From ZC4RG20 sp036381515 (GTDB lineage Bacteria > Pseudomonadota > Gammaproteobacteria > Steroidobacterales > Rariloculaceae): 64,000 nt of DNA. The translations under genes were made by a program, and so were the position numbers. The notes under the pieces were generated by a model, which was not told the origin of the DNA, did not search any database, and saw only the letters and a list, made by a program, of their open reading frames with translations. Positions within the stretch are counted from its first letter, which is position 1, and each line of letters begins with the position of its first letter. The stretch covers positions 1 through 64,000 of the forward strand of contig DASVCR010000065.1 in NCBI GenBank assembly GCA_036381515.1, written 5' to 3'. This document shows positions 8,670-17,787 of the stretch, one piece after another.

Positions 8670-8673
8670 GCAC

Positions 8674-9381
8674 ATGGATCTCATTCCGACACCGCCTGAT
8701 CCGTTTGCACGTATCGCTGCCGGCTCGCCGTCAGGCGGCGATCTCGCGGCCTTCCTCATCGAGCTCTTCTTCCTGCCGGGCAACTGGCTCGTGTGGGCGA
8801 TCGTCGAGCACACGCCCGCCGTCGCGCGCCTCCTGGACATCGGCCCGCACGACTACGGCGGTGCATTCGCCGGCTGCGTGTCCGCGCTCGTTTGGATCGC
8901 GGCGCTGATCGTCGCGTCGGTCGTGTGGTGCAAGATCCGCGAGCTCGACGAGAGGCTGACGAGCGCGCTCGTGCGAGGCTGCGCGGAGCTCTGCCGCCGT
9001 GTGCGGGTCGCCCGGGTCCGCGTCGCCTGCGCCCTCGCCCGCCACCGGGCCCCCGGCCGCCCGGCGCCGCGCGAGGCGGCGGGCGGCATCGAGCTCGCCG
9101 AGGAGCTCGAGCTCGACGCGCAGACGCTGCGCCTGTTACGCGCGCACGCGGAGCTCGGCGCCGGCCGCTCGCTGCCCGTCAGCGAGGCCGCGGCGATCGT
9201 CGGAAGCCGCCGCCACGACACGCTGCGCATGCTCGCGCGGCTGCAGGCGCTCGAGCTGATCCGTCCCGCGTTCGGCGGCCCCGACGGCGAGGCCGCCTAC
9301 GCGCTGACCGCGGCCGGGCGAGCGTTCCTGATGTTCAATGGGATGATGCCGACCGCCGCTGCCGCGCATCGCGCCGGCTGA
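8674..9381 (+). CDS. Riboswitch-controlled membrane protein with C-terminal winged helix, function unknown
   Basis: The 235-residue product has two N-terminal hydrophobic segments (about residues 25-45 and 64-88). A basic, Arg-rich linker follows (about 100-130), then a C-terminal segment (about 145-225) with the pattern of a winged helix-turn-helix: LPVSEAAAIVGSRRHDTLRMLARLQALELIRP followed by a Tyr/Ala-rich wing. I do not recognise a named family. The start codon is immediately behind the GEMM-I aptamer, so expression should respond to cyclic di-GMP. A membrane-tethered DNA- or protein-binding module is the simplest reading; the linker is long enough to reach DNA or a partner. It stands alone, with gdhA following after about 150 bp. 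Confidence 0.75.
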   Translation: MDLIPTPPDPFARIAAGSPSGGDLAAFLIELFFLPGNWLVWAIVEHTPAVARLLDIGPHDYGGAFAGCVSALVWIAALIVASVVWCKIRELDERLTSALVRGCAELCRRVRVARVRVACALARHRAPGRPAPREAAGGIELAEELELDAQTLRLLRAHAELGAGRSLPVSEAAAIVGSRRHDTLRMLARLQALELIRPAFGGPDGEAAYALTAAGRAFLMFNGMMPTAAAAHRAG

Positions 9382-9529
9382 TCCGCCGGACGCGTCCCCC
9401 TCGTTTTCGCGCTTCACGTGCGCTGCGGCCGCAGCCTGAAGCGATGCCGTCCCCAAGGCCGCGCGCCGGTCCGCTCTTCTTTTTTTCTTTACAATGCCCC
9501 GCTCGGAGCGACCACCGAGGCCAAGGGAA

Positions 9530-10876
9530 ATGGCTGAAATCGAGGCGAGAATCCGGCGAATCATTCAAGACGTCGAGCGGAGAAATCCCGGCGAAAGCGA
9601 GTTCCATCAAGCAGTTACGGAGGTGGCGTCGACGCTCGCCCCGGTCCTGCGCAAATACCCGCAGTACGCCGAGCACAAGATCATCGAGCGGATCTGCGAG
9701 CCCGAGCGGCAGATCATCTTCCGCGTGCCGTGGCAGGACGATCGCGGCGAGGTGCACATCAACCGCGGCTTCCGCGTCGGCTTCAACAGCGCGCTCGGCC
9801 CGTACAAGGGCGGGCTGCGGTTCCATCCGTCCGTGAACCTGGGGATCGTCAAGTTCTTAGGCTTCGAGCAGACGTTCAAGAACGCGATCACCGGAATGCC
9901 GATCGGCGGGGCGAAGGGCGGTGCGGATTTCGACCCGAAGGGCCGTTCCGACAGCGAGGTGATGCGATTCTGTCAGAGCTTCATGACGGAGCTCTACCGC
10001 CACCTCGGCGAGTTCACGGACGTGCCGGCCGGCGACATCGGCGTCGGCCAGCGCGAGATCGGCTACCTGTTCGGCCAATACAAGCGGATCACGAACCGCT
10101 ACGAATCCGGCGTCCTGACCGGCAAGAGCCCGAGCTGGGGCGGCTCGCTCGTGCGCAAGGAGGCGACGGGCTACGGCGTGGTCTACTTCGTCGAAGAGAT
10201 GCTGAAGGCCCGCGGCGACTCGATCGAGGGCAAGACGTGCATCGTCTCCGGGTCCGGCAACGTCGCGATCTACGCGATGGAGAAGCTCGAGATGCTCGGC
10301 GCGAAGGCGGTCGCGTGCTCGGACTCGAGCGGCGTCCTGCACGATCCGCGCGGGATCCGGCTCGATACCGTGAAGCGGATCAAGGAGGTCGAGCGCGGCC
10401 GCATCAGCGCGTACGTCGAGGCGCATCCGCACGCGCACTACCTCGCCGCGGGTAACATCTGGAGCCTGCCGTGCGACGTCGCGCTGCCGTGCGCGACGCA
10501 GAACGAGCTCGACGACATCTCCGCGCGCGCGCTCGTCGCGAACGGCTGCATCGCGGTCGCGGAGGGCGCGAACATGCCGACGACGCCGGGCGGCATCCGC
10601 GTGCTGCTCGAGGCGGGCGTCGCGTACGGGCCGGGCAAGGCCGCGAACGCGGGCGGCGTCGCGACCTCCGCGCTCGAGATGCAGCAGAACGCGAGCCGCG
10701 ACGCGTGGACGTTCGAGTATACGGAGAAGCGGCTGCACGAGATCATGCAGAAGATTCACCGCGATTGTTACGAGACCGCCGAGGAGTTCGGCTGCCCGGG
10801 CAACTACGTCGTCGGCGCGAACATCCTCGGCTTTCTGCGCGTCGCGGAGGCGATGGTTGCCTTTGGGCTGATTTAA
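9530..10876 (+). CDS. gdhA: Glutamate dehydrogenase, hexameric NADP-type
   Basis: From the ATG at 9530 the protein is 448 residues, almost exactly the length of enterobacterial GdhA (447). Conserved parts include the substrate-binding GPYKGGLRFHPSVN, the catalytic-lysine region MPIGGAKGGADFDPKG, DVPAGDIGVG, and the nucleotide-binding VSGSGNVAIYA. It interconverts 2-oxoglutarate plus ammonia and glutamate in the cytoplasm. I chose 9530 over an ATG at 9494 because AAGGGA precedes it and the extra 12 residues are absent from the family. The length and sequence type fit the small, biosynthetic GDH group. Confidence 0.95.
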   Translation: MAEIEARIRRIIQDVERRNPGESEFHQAVTEVASTLAPVLRKYPQYAEHKIIERICEPERQIIFRVPWQDDRGEVHINRGFRVGFNSALGPYKGGLRFHPSVNLGIVKFLGFEQTFKNAITGMPIGGAKGGADFDPKGRSDSEVMRFCQSFMTELYRHLGEFTDVPAGDIGVGQREIGYLFGQYKRITNRYESGVLTGKSPSWGGSLVRKEATGYGVVYFVEEMLKARGDSIEGKTCIVSGSGNVAIYAMEKLEMLGAKAVACSDSSGVLHDPRGIRLDTVKRIKEVERGRISAYVEAHPHAHYLAAGNIWSLPCDVALPCATQNELDDISARALVANGCIAVAEGANMPTTPGGIRVLLEAGVAYGPGKAANAGGVATSALEMQQNASRDAWTFEYTEKRLHEIMQKIHRDCYETAEEFGCPGNYVVGANILGFLRVAEAMVAFGLI

Positions 10877-10887
10877 GCCCCGTCGCA

Positions 10888-10910
10888 CCGCCGCGGGCCC
10901 GGCGCGGCGG
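10888..10910 (+). terminator. GC-rich hairpin after gdhA, possible terminator
   Basis: CCGCCGCG at 10888-10895 pairs with CGCGGCGG at 10903-10910 around a 7-nt loop, 11 nt after the gdhA stop. No T-run follows, so it is not a classical intrinsic terminator. It could still pause or terminate transcription, or protect the gdhA transcript end. Confidence 0.35.
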
Positions 10911-10959
10911 CGTCATCGATTCGAGCCGTTGAGGGCCGGACAGTGAACCGAGGCACGCC

Positions 10960-13893
10960 GTGCTGCTGACCCTGATGGTCGTGTTGCCGTTCCTCGGCAG
11001 CGTGGCCGCGGCGTTCCTGCCGGCCGGCGCGCGCAACACGGCGGCCTCGTGGGCGACGTCGGTCACGGTCGCGTGCACGGTCCTCGTGCTCCTGTTCTAT
11101 CCCGAGGTGCAGGACGGCCGCGTCGCGAGCGTCCGCTTCGAATGGCTGCCGCAGTTCGGCATCGACGTCTATCTGCGGATGGACGGCTTCGCGTGGCTGT
11201 TCGCGCTGCTCGTCTCGCTGATGGGCGCGCTCGTCGTGCTGTACGCGCGGTACTACATGTCCGCCGAGGACCCGGTGCCGCGCTTCTTCTCGTTCCTCCT
11301 CGCGTTCATGGGCGCGATGCTCGGCATCGTGCTCTCCGGGAACTTGATCCAGCTCGTCGTGTTCTGGGAGCTGACGAGCCTCACGTCGTTCATGCTGATC
11401 GCGTACTGGTACCACCTGCCGGACGCGCGGCGTGCGGCCCGGATGGCCGTCGTCGTCACCGTCGGCGGCGGGCTGTGCCTCTTGCTCGGCGTGCTGATGC
11501 TCGGCGCGATCGTCGGCAGCTACGACCTCGACGACGTGCTCGCGGCGGGCGACGCGATCCGCGCGCACCGCTGGTACCCGACCGTGCTCGTGCTCGTCGC
11601 GCTCGGCGCGCTGACGAAGAGCGCGCAGTTCCCGTTCCACTTCTGGCTGCCGCAGGCGATGACCGCGCCGACGCCCGTCTCGGCGTACCTGCACTCGGCG
11701 ACGATGGTGAAGGCGGGGGTCTTCCTGCTCGCGCGGCTCTGGCCCGCTCTCTACGGCAGCGAGCTCTGGTTCTGGCTCATCACCGGGGCCGGCGCGGCGT
11801 CGCTCCTCGTCGGCGCAATCTCCGCGACGTTCCAGCGCGACACGAAGGGCGTGCTCGCGTACTCGACGATCAGCCACCTCGGGCTGATCACGATGCTGCT
11901 CGGCATGAACAGCGAGCTCGCGCTCGTCGCCGCCGTGTTCCACATGATGAACCACGCGACGTTCAAGGCGTCGCTGTTCATGGGGGCCGGCATCGTTCAG
12001 CACGAGACCGGCACGCGCGACATGCAGCGGCTCTCCGGCCTCGCGCACGCGATGCCGCTGACGGCGACGGTCGCGACCGTCGCCGCCGCCGCGATGGCCG
12101 GCGTGCCGCTCTTGAACGGCTTCCTGTCGAAGGAGATGTTCTTCGAGGAGTCGATCGTCGTCGGCGGCGCGACCGGGCTCGTGATCACGCTGCCGACGAT
12201 CGCGACGATCGCGGGCGCGTTCAGCGTCGCGTACTCCGTCCGCTTCATTCATCAGGTGTTCTTCGGGCGACCCGCGACCGACCTCCCGAAGACGCCGAAG
12301 GAGCCGACGAGGGGGATGCTCGTGCCGAGCGCCCTGCTCGTCGTCGCGTGCCTGTTGATCGGAATCCTGCCCGCGCGGACGATCGGCCCCGTGCTCGAGA
12401 CCGCGATGCTGTCGATCCTCGGCGCAAACCTTCCGGAATACCGGCTCGTCGTCTGGCAAGGCTTCACGGCGCCGCTCCTGCTGAGCCTCACCGCGTCCAC
12501 GCTGGGCCTCTCGCTCTACCTGCTGCTGCTCAAGCGCCGCGCGACGATGCGGCCGACGCCGCTCCTGTCGCTCGTCGACGCGAGCCGGCTGTTCGACGTC
12601 GGCAACGTCGTCGTCGTGCGGGGCGCCGCGCGCGTCGCGCACTTCTTCTTCACGCGGCGCCTGCAGTCGCAGCTGCTCGCGATCGTCGGCATCGCGCTCG
12701 TCGCGGGGGTAGCTGCCTTCGGCGGCGTCGGCTGGTCCGCGGGCGACCAGCCCCTCCATCCGCTCGACCCGCTGTTCGTGCTGCTCTGGGTCGGCGGCGC
12801 GGCGTGCGCGATCGGCGCGGCGCAGCAGGCGAAGTTCCACCGCCTCGCGGCGCTGATCATGCTCGGCGGCGCGGGCCTCGTCACGTGCCTCACGTTCGCG
12901 TGGTTCTCGGCGCCCGACCTCGCGCTCACGCAGATCACCGTGGAGGTCGTGTCCGTCGTGCTGCTGCTTCTGGGGCTCCGCTGGCTGCCGCGGCGGATCC
13001 CGTTCGACGATCCGCGGCGGCGCACGCCGCGGGCCCGCGCGCGCCGCCTGCGCGACGTCGCGCTCGCGCTCGGCGCAGGCACAGGCGCCGCCGCGCTCGC
13101 GTTCGCGGTGCTGACGCGTCCGAACGGCGCGGAGATCCGCGACTTCTACGTCGACAACGCGCTCGAGATCGCGAACGGGCGCAACGTCGTGAACGTGATC
13201 CTCGTCGACTACCGCAGCTTCGACACGTTCGGCGAGATCACCGTCGTCGCGATCGTCGCGATCATCGTCTACGCGCTGCTGCGCCGCTTCCGGCCGGCGC
13301 CGGAGAGCATCGACGTCCCCCGCGCGCAGCGCGCGGACCCGTCGCCGCCGGTCGGCGTGCTCGACGATCCGCTGCCGCGCGGCTACATGAAGATCCCGGC
13401 CGTGCTCGTGCGCCTGCTCGGCCCGATGGCCGGGCTCGTGTCCGTGTACTTTCTGCTGCGGGGGCACGATGCGCCGGGCGGCGGCTTCGTCGGCGGCCTC
13501 GTCATGGCGACGGCCGTCATCGTGCAGTACATGGTCGGCGGCACGATGTGGGTCGAGTCGCGGCTCCGCATCCACCCGCAGCTCTGGATCGCCCTCGGAC
13601 TCCTGACGGCCGGCGCGGCGGGCATCCTTGCGTGGCTCGCGGCGAAGCCGTTCCTGTCGGCGCTCAGCGTCGACCTGCACGTGCCGCTCCTCGGCGACCT
13701 GCACCTGTCGAGCGTGCTGCTGTTCGACCTCGGCGTGTACATGCTCGTCATCGGCGCGGTCGTGCTGATGCTCGTCGCGCTCGCGCATCAGTCGCTGCGC
13801 AGCCCCCGGAGGACGCAGTTCGTCGAGGAGACCGCGGACGCGCAAGCGGCCGAGGAAGCCGCGGAGACGTCGACCTCGGAGGCGTCGGCCTGA
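10960..13893 (+). CDS. mrpA: Na+(K+)/H+ antiporter subunits A and B, fused (MrpA-MrpB)
   Basis: The 977-residue inner-membrane protein begins at GTG 10960, with GAGG just upstream. Residues 1-~770 match MrpA/MnhA: the NuoL-like antiporter core (HSATMVKAGVFLLARL, KGVLAYSTISHLGLI, LNGFLSKE) and the C-terminal MbhD/E-like part ending ILVDYRSFDTFGEITVVAIVAI. Residues ~810-960 match MrpB, starting MKIPAVLVRLLGPMAGL with PGGGFVGGLVMA. A and B are separate genes in Bacillus and fused in group 2 Mrp systems such as rhizobial Pha. The complex swaps Na+ or K+ for protons. The stop overlaps mrpC by one base. Confidence 0.93.
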   Translation: MLLTLMVVLPFLGSVAAAFLPAGARNTAASWATSVTVACTVLVLLFYPEVQDGRVASVRFEWLPQFGIDVYLRMDGFAWLFALLVSLMGALVVLYARYYMSAEDPVPRFFSFLLAFMGAMLGIVLSGNLIQLVVFWELTSLTSFMLIAYWYHLPDARRAARMAVVVTVGGGLCLLLGVLMLGAIVGSYDLDDVLAAGDAIRAHRWYPTVLVLVALGALTKSAQFPFHFWLPQAMTAPTPVSAYLHSATMVKAGVFLLARLWPALYGSELWFWLITGAGAASLLVGAISATFQRDTKGVLAYSTISHLGLITMLLGMNSELALVAAVFHMMNHATFKASLFMGAGIVQHETGTRDMQRLSGLAHAMPLTATVATVAAAAMAGVPLLNGFLSKEMFFEESIVVGGATGLVITLPTIATIAGAFSVAYSVRFIHQVFFGRPATDLPKTPKEPTRGMLVPSALLVVACLLIGILPARTIGPVLETAMLSILGANLPEYRLVVWQGFTAPLLLSLTASTLGLSLYLLLLKRRATMRPTPLLSLVDASRLFDVGNVVVVRGAARVAHFFFTRRLQSQLLAIVGIALVAGVAAFGGVGWSAGDQPLHPLDPLFVLLWVGGAACAIGAAQQAKFHRLAALIMLGGAGLVTCLTFAWFSAPDLALTQITVEVVSVVLLLLGLRWLPRRIPFDDPRRRTPRARARRLRDVALALGAGTGAAALAFAVLTRPNGAEIRDFYVDNALEIANGRNVVNVILVDYRSFDTFGEITVVAIVAIIVYALLRRFRPAPESIDVPRAQRADPSPPVGVLDDPLPRGYMKIPAVLVRLLGPMAGLVSVYFLLRGHDAPGGGFVGGLVMATAVIVQYMVGGTMWVESRLRIHPQLWIALGLLTAGAAGILAWLAAKPFLSALSVDLHVPLLGDLHLSSVLLFDLGVYMLVIGAVVLMLVALAHQSLRSPRRTQFVEETADAQAAEEAAETSTSEASA

Positions 13894-14234
13894 TGGAGGC
13901 GGTGTACGCGCTCGCGATCGGGGTGCTCGTCGCGGCCGGCGTGTGGCTGCTGCTGCGCCCGAGAACGTTCCAGGTGATCATGGGGCTGTCGCTCCTGTCG
14001 TACGCGACGAACCTCTTCATCTTCGGCATGGGGCGGCTCGAGATACAGCGTCCGCCGATCCTGTCGGGCGGCGAGGCCACGCCCGCGCTCTACGCGGACC
14101 CGGTGCCGCAGGCGCTCGTGCTGACGGCGATCGTGATCGGCTTCGCGACGACCGCGCTGTTCCTCGTCGTGCTGCTCGCGCTGCGCGGGCTTTCGGGCAC
14201 CGATCACGTCGACGGCAGGGAGCCCGAGCAATGA
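13893..14234 (+). CDS. mrpC: Na+/H+ antiporter subunit C (MrpC, NuoK-like)
   Basis: The 113-residue product has three hydrophobic segments and the NuoK-like pattern VIMGLSLLSYATNLFIFGMG, followed by PVPQALVLTAIVIGFATTALFLVVLL, which is diagnostic for MrpC/MnhC. It is a core membrane subunit of the Mrp complex. The ATG shares its first base with the mrpA stop (TGATG), and its stop overlaps the mrpD start (ATGA), so translation along the operon is coupled. Confidence 0.93.
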   Translation: MEAVYALAIGVLVAAGVWLLLRPRTFQVIMGLSLLSYATNLFIFGMGRLEIQRPPILSGGEATPALYADPVPQALVLTAIVIGFATTALFLVVLLALRGLSGTDHVDGREPEQ

Positions 14235-15886
14235 CCGCGCTGCTCGACCATCTGCCGATCCTGCCGATCGCGGTGCCGCTCTTCGCAGCCGCCGCGATGC
14301 TGCTCGTCGGCGACGCCCGCCGCACGCTGCGCTACTCGATCGCGTTCGGCTCGCTGACGGTGCAGCTCGCCGTGGCGCTCGTCCTGCTCTATCAAACGAC
14401 GGACGCGGCCGCGCACATCTGGCCGAACGGCATCGGCGTCTACGAGATCGGCGGCTGGCCCGCGCCGTTCGGCATCGTGCTCGTCGTCGACCGGCTATCG
14501 TCGATGATGCTGACGCTGACCGCGACGGTCGCGCTCGCCGCGCTCGTCTATTCCACCGCGCACTGGGACCGTCCGGGGCAGCCGTTCCATTCGCTGTTCC
14601 AGCTGCTCGTGATGGGCCTGAACGGCGCGTTCCTGACCGGCGACCTGTTCAACCTGTTCGTGTTCTTCGAGGTGCTGCTCGCGGCGTCGTACGGCCTCGT
14701 GCTGCGCGGCCTCGGCACGGCCCGGGTCCGCATGGGGCTCCACTACATCGCGGTCAATCTCGCGGCGTCGTTCCTGTTCCTGATCGGCGTCGCGCTGATC
14801 TACGGCACGGTCGGCACGCTCAACATGGCCGACCTCCTCGGGCACGTCGAGGCCCTGCCGCCGGACGACCGCGCGCTGTTCGACGCGGGCGCGTGGATTC
14901 TCGGCATCGCGTTCCTCGTGAAGGCCGGGAGCTGGCCTCTGAACTCGTGGCTGCCGGGCGCGTACTCGGTGTCGATCGCGCCGGTCGCGGCCGTGTTCGC
15001 GGTCATGACGAAGGTCGGCGTCTACGCCGTGCTGCGCCTCGGCACGCTGATGAGCGAGGACGCGGCGGCGGCGACGATTCTCGGCGAGATCCTGTACTAC
15101 ACGGGCCTCGTGACGCTCGTCTCCGGGATGATCGGCATGCTCGCGACGCAGCACCTGAAGCGCCTCGTCTCGTACTCCGTGATCGTCTCGTCCGGACTGC
15201 TGCTCGCGTCGCTCGGGCTCGGCATCGAGGCGGTCACGCCGCCCGTGCTGTTCTATCTCGCGACGTCGGTGCTGACGACCGCCGCGTTCTTCCTGCTGAC
15301 CGGCATGACGGACCGCACGCGGCTCGTGATGCCGCCGGCCCACGAGCCCGACGCGCAGGGCGACATCCTGCCCGTCTACATGGCGTTTGGCGTGACGAGC
15401 CCGGACCCGTACGGCACGGAGGAGGAGGTCGGCGCGGCAATCCCGGCCGCGATGGCCTTCCTCGGCCTGATGTTCGTCTGTTGCGTGCTGCTCGTCGCGG
15501 GGCTGCCGCCGCTGCCCGGCTTCGTCGCGAAGTTCACGCTGCTGTCGGTCGTCCTCGAGACGGCGCCGGTCGTCGGCGCGCGCAACGCCGGCTGGGTGCT
15601 CGCGGTCGCCGTGCTCGCGACGGGCATCGTCAGCGTCGTCGCGCTGACGCGGATCGGCATGCGGCTCTTCTGGTCGCCGGCGCAGCGCCGCACGCCGCGC
15701 CTGCACGTCGTCGAGGCCGCCCCGGTCGCGTTCCTCGTGCTCGTGTGCCTCGGCCTCACGGCGGCGTCGGGACCCGTGATGCGCTTCTTCGACGCGACCG
15801 CGCGCTCGCTGCACGACCCGGACACCTACATCGAGACCGTCCTCGGCTCGCGCGTCGCGTCGCGGACGGAGGGAGACGCACAATGA
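14231..15886 (+). CDS. mrpD: Na+/H+ antiporter subunit D (MrpD)
   Basis: The 551-residue polytopic protein belongs to the NuoM/N-like proton-translocating family. Visible signatures are NGAFLTGDLFNLFVFFEVLLAASYGLVL, with the conserved Glu in helix 5, then AFLVKAGSWPLNSWLPGAY and LKRLVSYSVIVSSG. It is the second large antiporter-like subunit of the complex. Its ATG overlaps the mrpC stop, and its stop overlaps the mrpE start. Confidence 0.93.
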   Translation: MTALLDHLPILPIAVPLFAAAAMLLVGDARRTLRYSIAFGSLTVQLAVALVLLYQTTDAAAHIWPNGIGVYEIGGWPAPFGIVLVVDRLSSMMLTLTATVALAALVYSTAHWDRPGQPFHSLFQLLVMGLNGAFLTGDLFNLFVFFEVLLAASYGLVLRGLGTARVRMGLHYIAVNLAASFLFLIGVALIYGTVGTLNMADLLGHVEALPPDDRALFDAGAWILGIAFLVKAGSWPLNSWLPGAYSVSIAPVAAVFAVMTKVGVYAVLRLGTLMSEDAAAATILGEILYYTGLVTLVSGMIGMLATQHLKRLVSYSVIVSSGLLLASLGLGIEAVTPPVLFYLATSVLTTAAFFLLTGMTDRTRLVMPPAHEPDAQGDILPVYMAFGVTSPDPYGTEEEVGAAIPAAMAFLGLMFVCCVLLVAGLPPLPGFVAKFTLLSVVLETAPVVGARNAGWVLAVAVLATGIVSVVALTRIGMRLFWSPAQRRTPRLHVVEAAPVAFLVLVCLGLTAASGPVMRFFDATARSLHDPDTYIETVLGSRVASRTEGDAQ

Positions 15887-16380
15887 AGCCGATCGCGGAC
15901 CGCTGGCCGGTCGCGCTGACCGTGTCGCTCGTCGCGATGTGGCTGCTGCTCAATCAGACGCTCGCGCCGGTCCACATCGTGCTCGGCACGCTGCTCGCGA
16001 TCGCCCTCGCATGGGCGTCCCGGCGGCTGCGGCCGCTCCAGCCGCGGCTCGCGCGTCTCGGTCTCGTGCCCGTGCTCCTCGCACGCGTGCTGCAGGACAT
16101 CGTGCGCTCGAACATCGCCGTCGCGCGCATCGTGCTCGGGCTCGTCGGCGACCGCGAGATCCGCTCGGGCTTCGTCGACATCCCGCTCGAGATGCGGGAC
16201 CCGCACGCGCTCGCGGTGCTTGCCGGGATCGTCACGTCGACGCCCGGCACGGTATGGGTCGATCTCGCCGCGGACGGCAGCCGCGTCACGCTGCACGTGC
16301 TCGATCTGCGCGACGAGCAGGACTGGATCGACTGGATCAAGCTCCGCTACGAACGTCTGCTGATGGGCATCTTCGAATGA
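15883..16380 (+). CDS. mrpE: Na+/H+ antiporter subunit E (MrpE)
   Basis: The 165-residue protein has the MrpE/MnhE pattern: two N-terminal membrane helices, then RSNIAVARIVLG, an IPLEMRDPHALAVLAGIVTSTPGTVWVDL segment and a C-terminal HVLDLRDEQDWIDWIKLRYERLLMGIFE. This subunit stabilises the assembled Mrp complex. It overlaps both neighbours by 4 bp. Confidence 0.92.
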   Translation: MKPIADRWPVALTVSLVAMWLLLNQTLAPVHIVLGTLLAIALAWASRRLRPLQPRLARLGLVPVLLARVLQDIVRSNIAVARIVLGLVGDREIRSGFVDIPLEMRDPHALAVLAGIVTSTPGTVWVDLAADGSRVTLHVLDLRDEQDWIDWIKLRYERLLMGIFE

Positions 16381-16658
16381 ACGCCGTCTTCGATTACGCC
16401 GCCTGGTTCGCGTCGCTCTGCTTCGTGCTCGCGATGCTGCTCGCGCTGCTCCGCATGTTCCTCGGGCCCGCCGCGCAGGATCGCGTGCTCGCGCTCGACG
16501 CGTTCTACCTGAACGGTATGCTGACGCTCTTGATGCTCGGCATCCGCTCGAGCTCGACGGTTTACTTCGACATGGCGCTCCTGATCGCGCTCTTCGGCTT
16601 CGCGAGCACGATCGCGTTCGCGAAGTTCCTGCTGAGCGGCGAGGTCATCGAGCCGTGA
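16377..16658 (+). CDS. mrpF: Na+/H+ antiporter subunit F (MrpF)
   Basis: The 93-residue small membrane protein has three hydrophobic segments and the MrpF signature RMFLGPAAQDRVLALDAFYLNGMLTLLMLGIRSSSTVYFDMALLIALFGF. It is a structural subunit of the Mrp antiporter. Its ATG overlaps the mrpE stop and its stop overlaps the GTG start of mrpG. Confidence 0.92.
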   Translation: MNAVFDYAAWFASLCFVLAMLLALLRMFLGPAAQDRVLALDAFYLNGMLTLLMLGIRSSSTVYFDMALLIALFGFASTIAFAKFLLSGEVIEP

Positions 16659-17071
16659 ACGGCATGGAGCTGCCGCTCTGGGTCACGATCCCCGGCACGC
16701 TGCTGCTGGTCGCGGGAGGCCTCCTGACGCTGATCGGCGCGCTCGGCCTGGTACGGCTCCCCGACTTCTTCATGCGGATGCATCCGCCGACGATGGGGAC
16801 GACGCTCGGCGCGGGCTGCGTGCTGATCGCATCGATGCTCGTATCGTCGGCGCTCGAGCAGCATCCCGTCGTGCACGAGCTTCTGATCACGCTGTTCATC
16901 GTGATGACGGCGCCGGTGACGGCGATGCTGCTGATGCGGGCCGCGGTGTTCCGCGCGCAGCGGAAGGGCGACGACGCGGCGCCGCCGACGGGCGCGCAGG
17001 CCGTCGCGCGCCGGGCGCAGGACGAGGACCCGCTCGTCGGGCGGCCCGCGCCCCCGGACGAGCCGTCGTGA
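16655..17071 (+). CDS. mrpG: Na+/H+ antiporter subunit G (MrpG)
   Basis: The 138-residue protein starts at GTG 16655 inside the mrpF stop (GTGA). It contains the MrpG pattern LLVAGGLLTLIGALGLVRLPDFFMRMHPPTMGTTLGAG and LITLFIVMTAPVTAMLLMRAA. The C-terminal 40 residues form an Ala/Pro-rich, charged tail that is longer than in most MrpG proteins. It closes the operon. Its stop codon abuts, base to base, the stop of the convergent CopD-like gene. Confidence 0.92.
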   Translation: MNGMELPLWVTIPGTLLLVAGGLLTLIGALGLVRLPDFFMRMHPPTMGTTLGAGCVLIASMLVSSALEQHPVVHELLITLFIVMTAPVTAMLLMRAAVFRAQRKGDDAAPPTGAQAVARRAQDEDPLVGRPAPPDEPS

Positions 17072-17584
17072 TCAGAAAGCGTAGCCGCGCGCGAGCATGA
17101 TGCCGAGCGCGACGATCACGACCGCGATCAGCAGATTCGCACGGCCCATCCAGCCGGCGGCGCGGCGCAGCCGGCCCGCCTCCTTCGACCCCGGCGCCTC
17201 GCGCAGCGTCCGCGTCGCGCGCGGTCCGACGACGAAATCGTGCACGGCGCTGATCGCGAGCGCGGCGACGACGAGCACGAGCTTCGTCCCGAGGATATGC
17301 GCCCACGGCGATGCCCAGAACCTTGCGCTCGAGAGCTGCTCGAAACCGACGCCCCAGCGCGTGAGATTGACGAGCCCGGTCAGCACGAGGATCACGAGGC
17401 ATGCCCAGCCGACGTTGCGAAAGCGCGTTCCGGTGAGCCGGATCAGCTCGGCGTACTGACCCTGTGCGGCCGCGCCCCGCCTGAGTATCGGGATCAGAAT
17501 CGCGCCGAGGAACACCATCCCGCCGATCCATACGATCGCGGCGAGGATGTGCAGCAGAATGGCCACGAAATGCACCGCCTGCAT
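17072..17584 (-). CDS. CopD/DUF4149-like four-helix membrane protein
   Basis: The 170-residue product has about four transmembrane segments. It has the start AVHFVAILLHILAAIVWIGGMVFLGAILIPILR and a central GWACLVILVLTGLVNLTRWG, typical of the CopD-like superfamily of small membrane proteins that includes haem-binding and copper-related members. Several conserved His residues (4, 11 and others) could bind haem. ATG 17584 is preceded by AGGAG. It is convergent with the Mrp operon and divergent from the nor genes. Confidence 0.7.
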   Translation of the reverse strand: MQAVHFVAILLHILAAIVWIGGMVFLGAILIPILRRGAAAQGQYAELIRLTGTRFRNVGWACLVILVLTGLVNLTRWGVGFEQLSSARFWASPWAHILGTKLVLVVAALAISAVHDFVVGPRATRTLREAPGSKEAGRLRRAAGWMGRANLLIAVVIVALGIMLARGYAF

Positions 17585-17787
17585 CGTCCGACTCCTGGAG
17601 GACCGTGTCCCTGTAATGATGCCCCGACTGCCGCCGTCCGACACAGTACGGCAGCTCCGACTTGATCCGGCGGCACGGCGCTGCTCGCGGTCGCGATCGA
17701 ACCTCTTAGCGCGGCTCCGTCGACGTGCCTGTTGTCAACGTGCACGGTCGTCGCTATCGTGCGGCGAAGCCCCGGATCGGAAGCAAC

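Noticed and set aside
17660..17680. An FNR/NnrR-type site (TTGAT half) upstream of the nor operon
   Set aside because: Only one half-site, TTGATCC, is present; the matching ATCAA half is missing at the required spacing.
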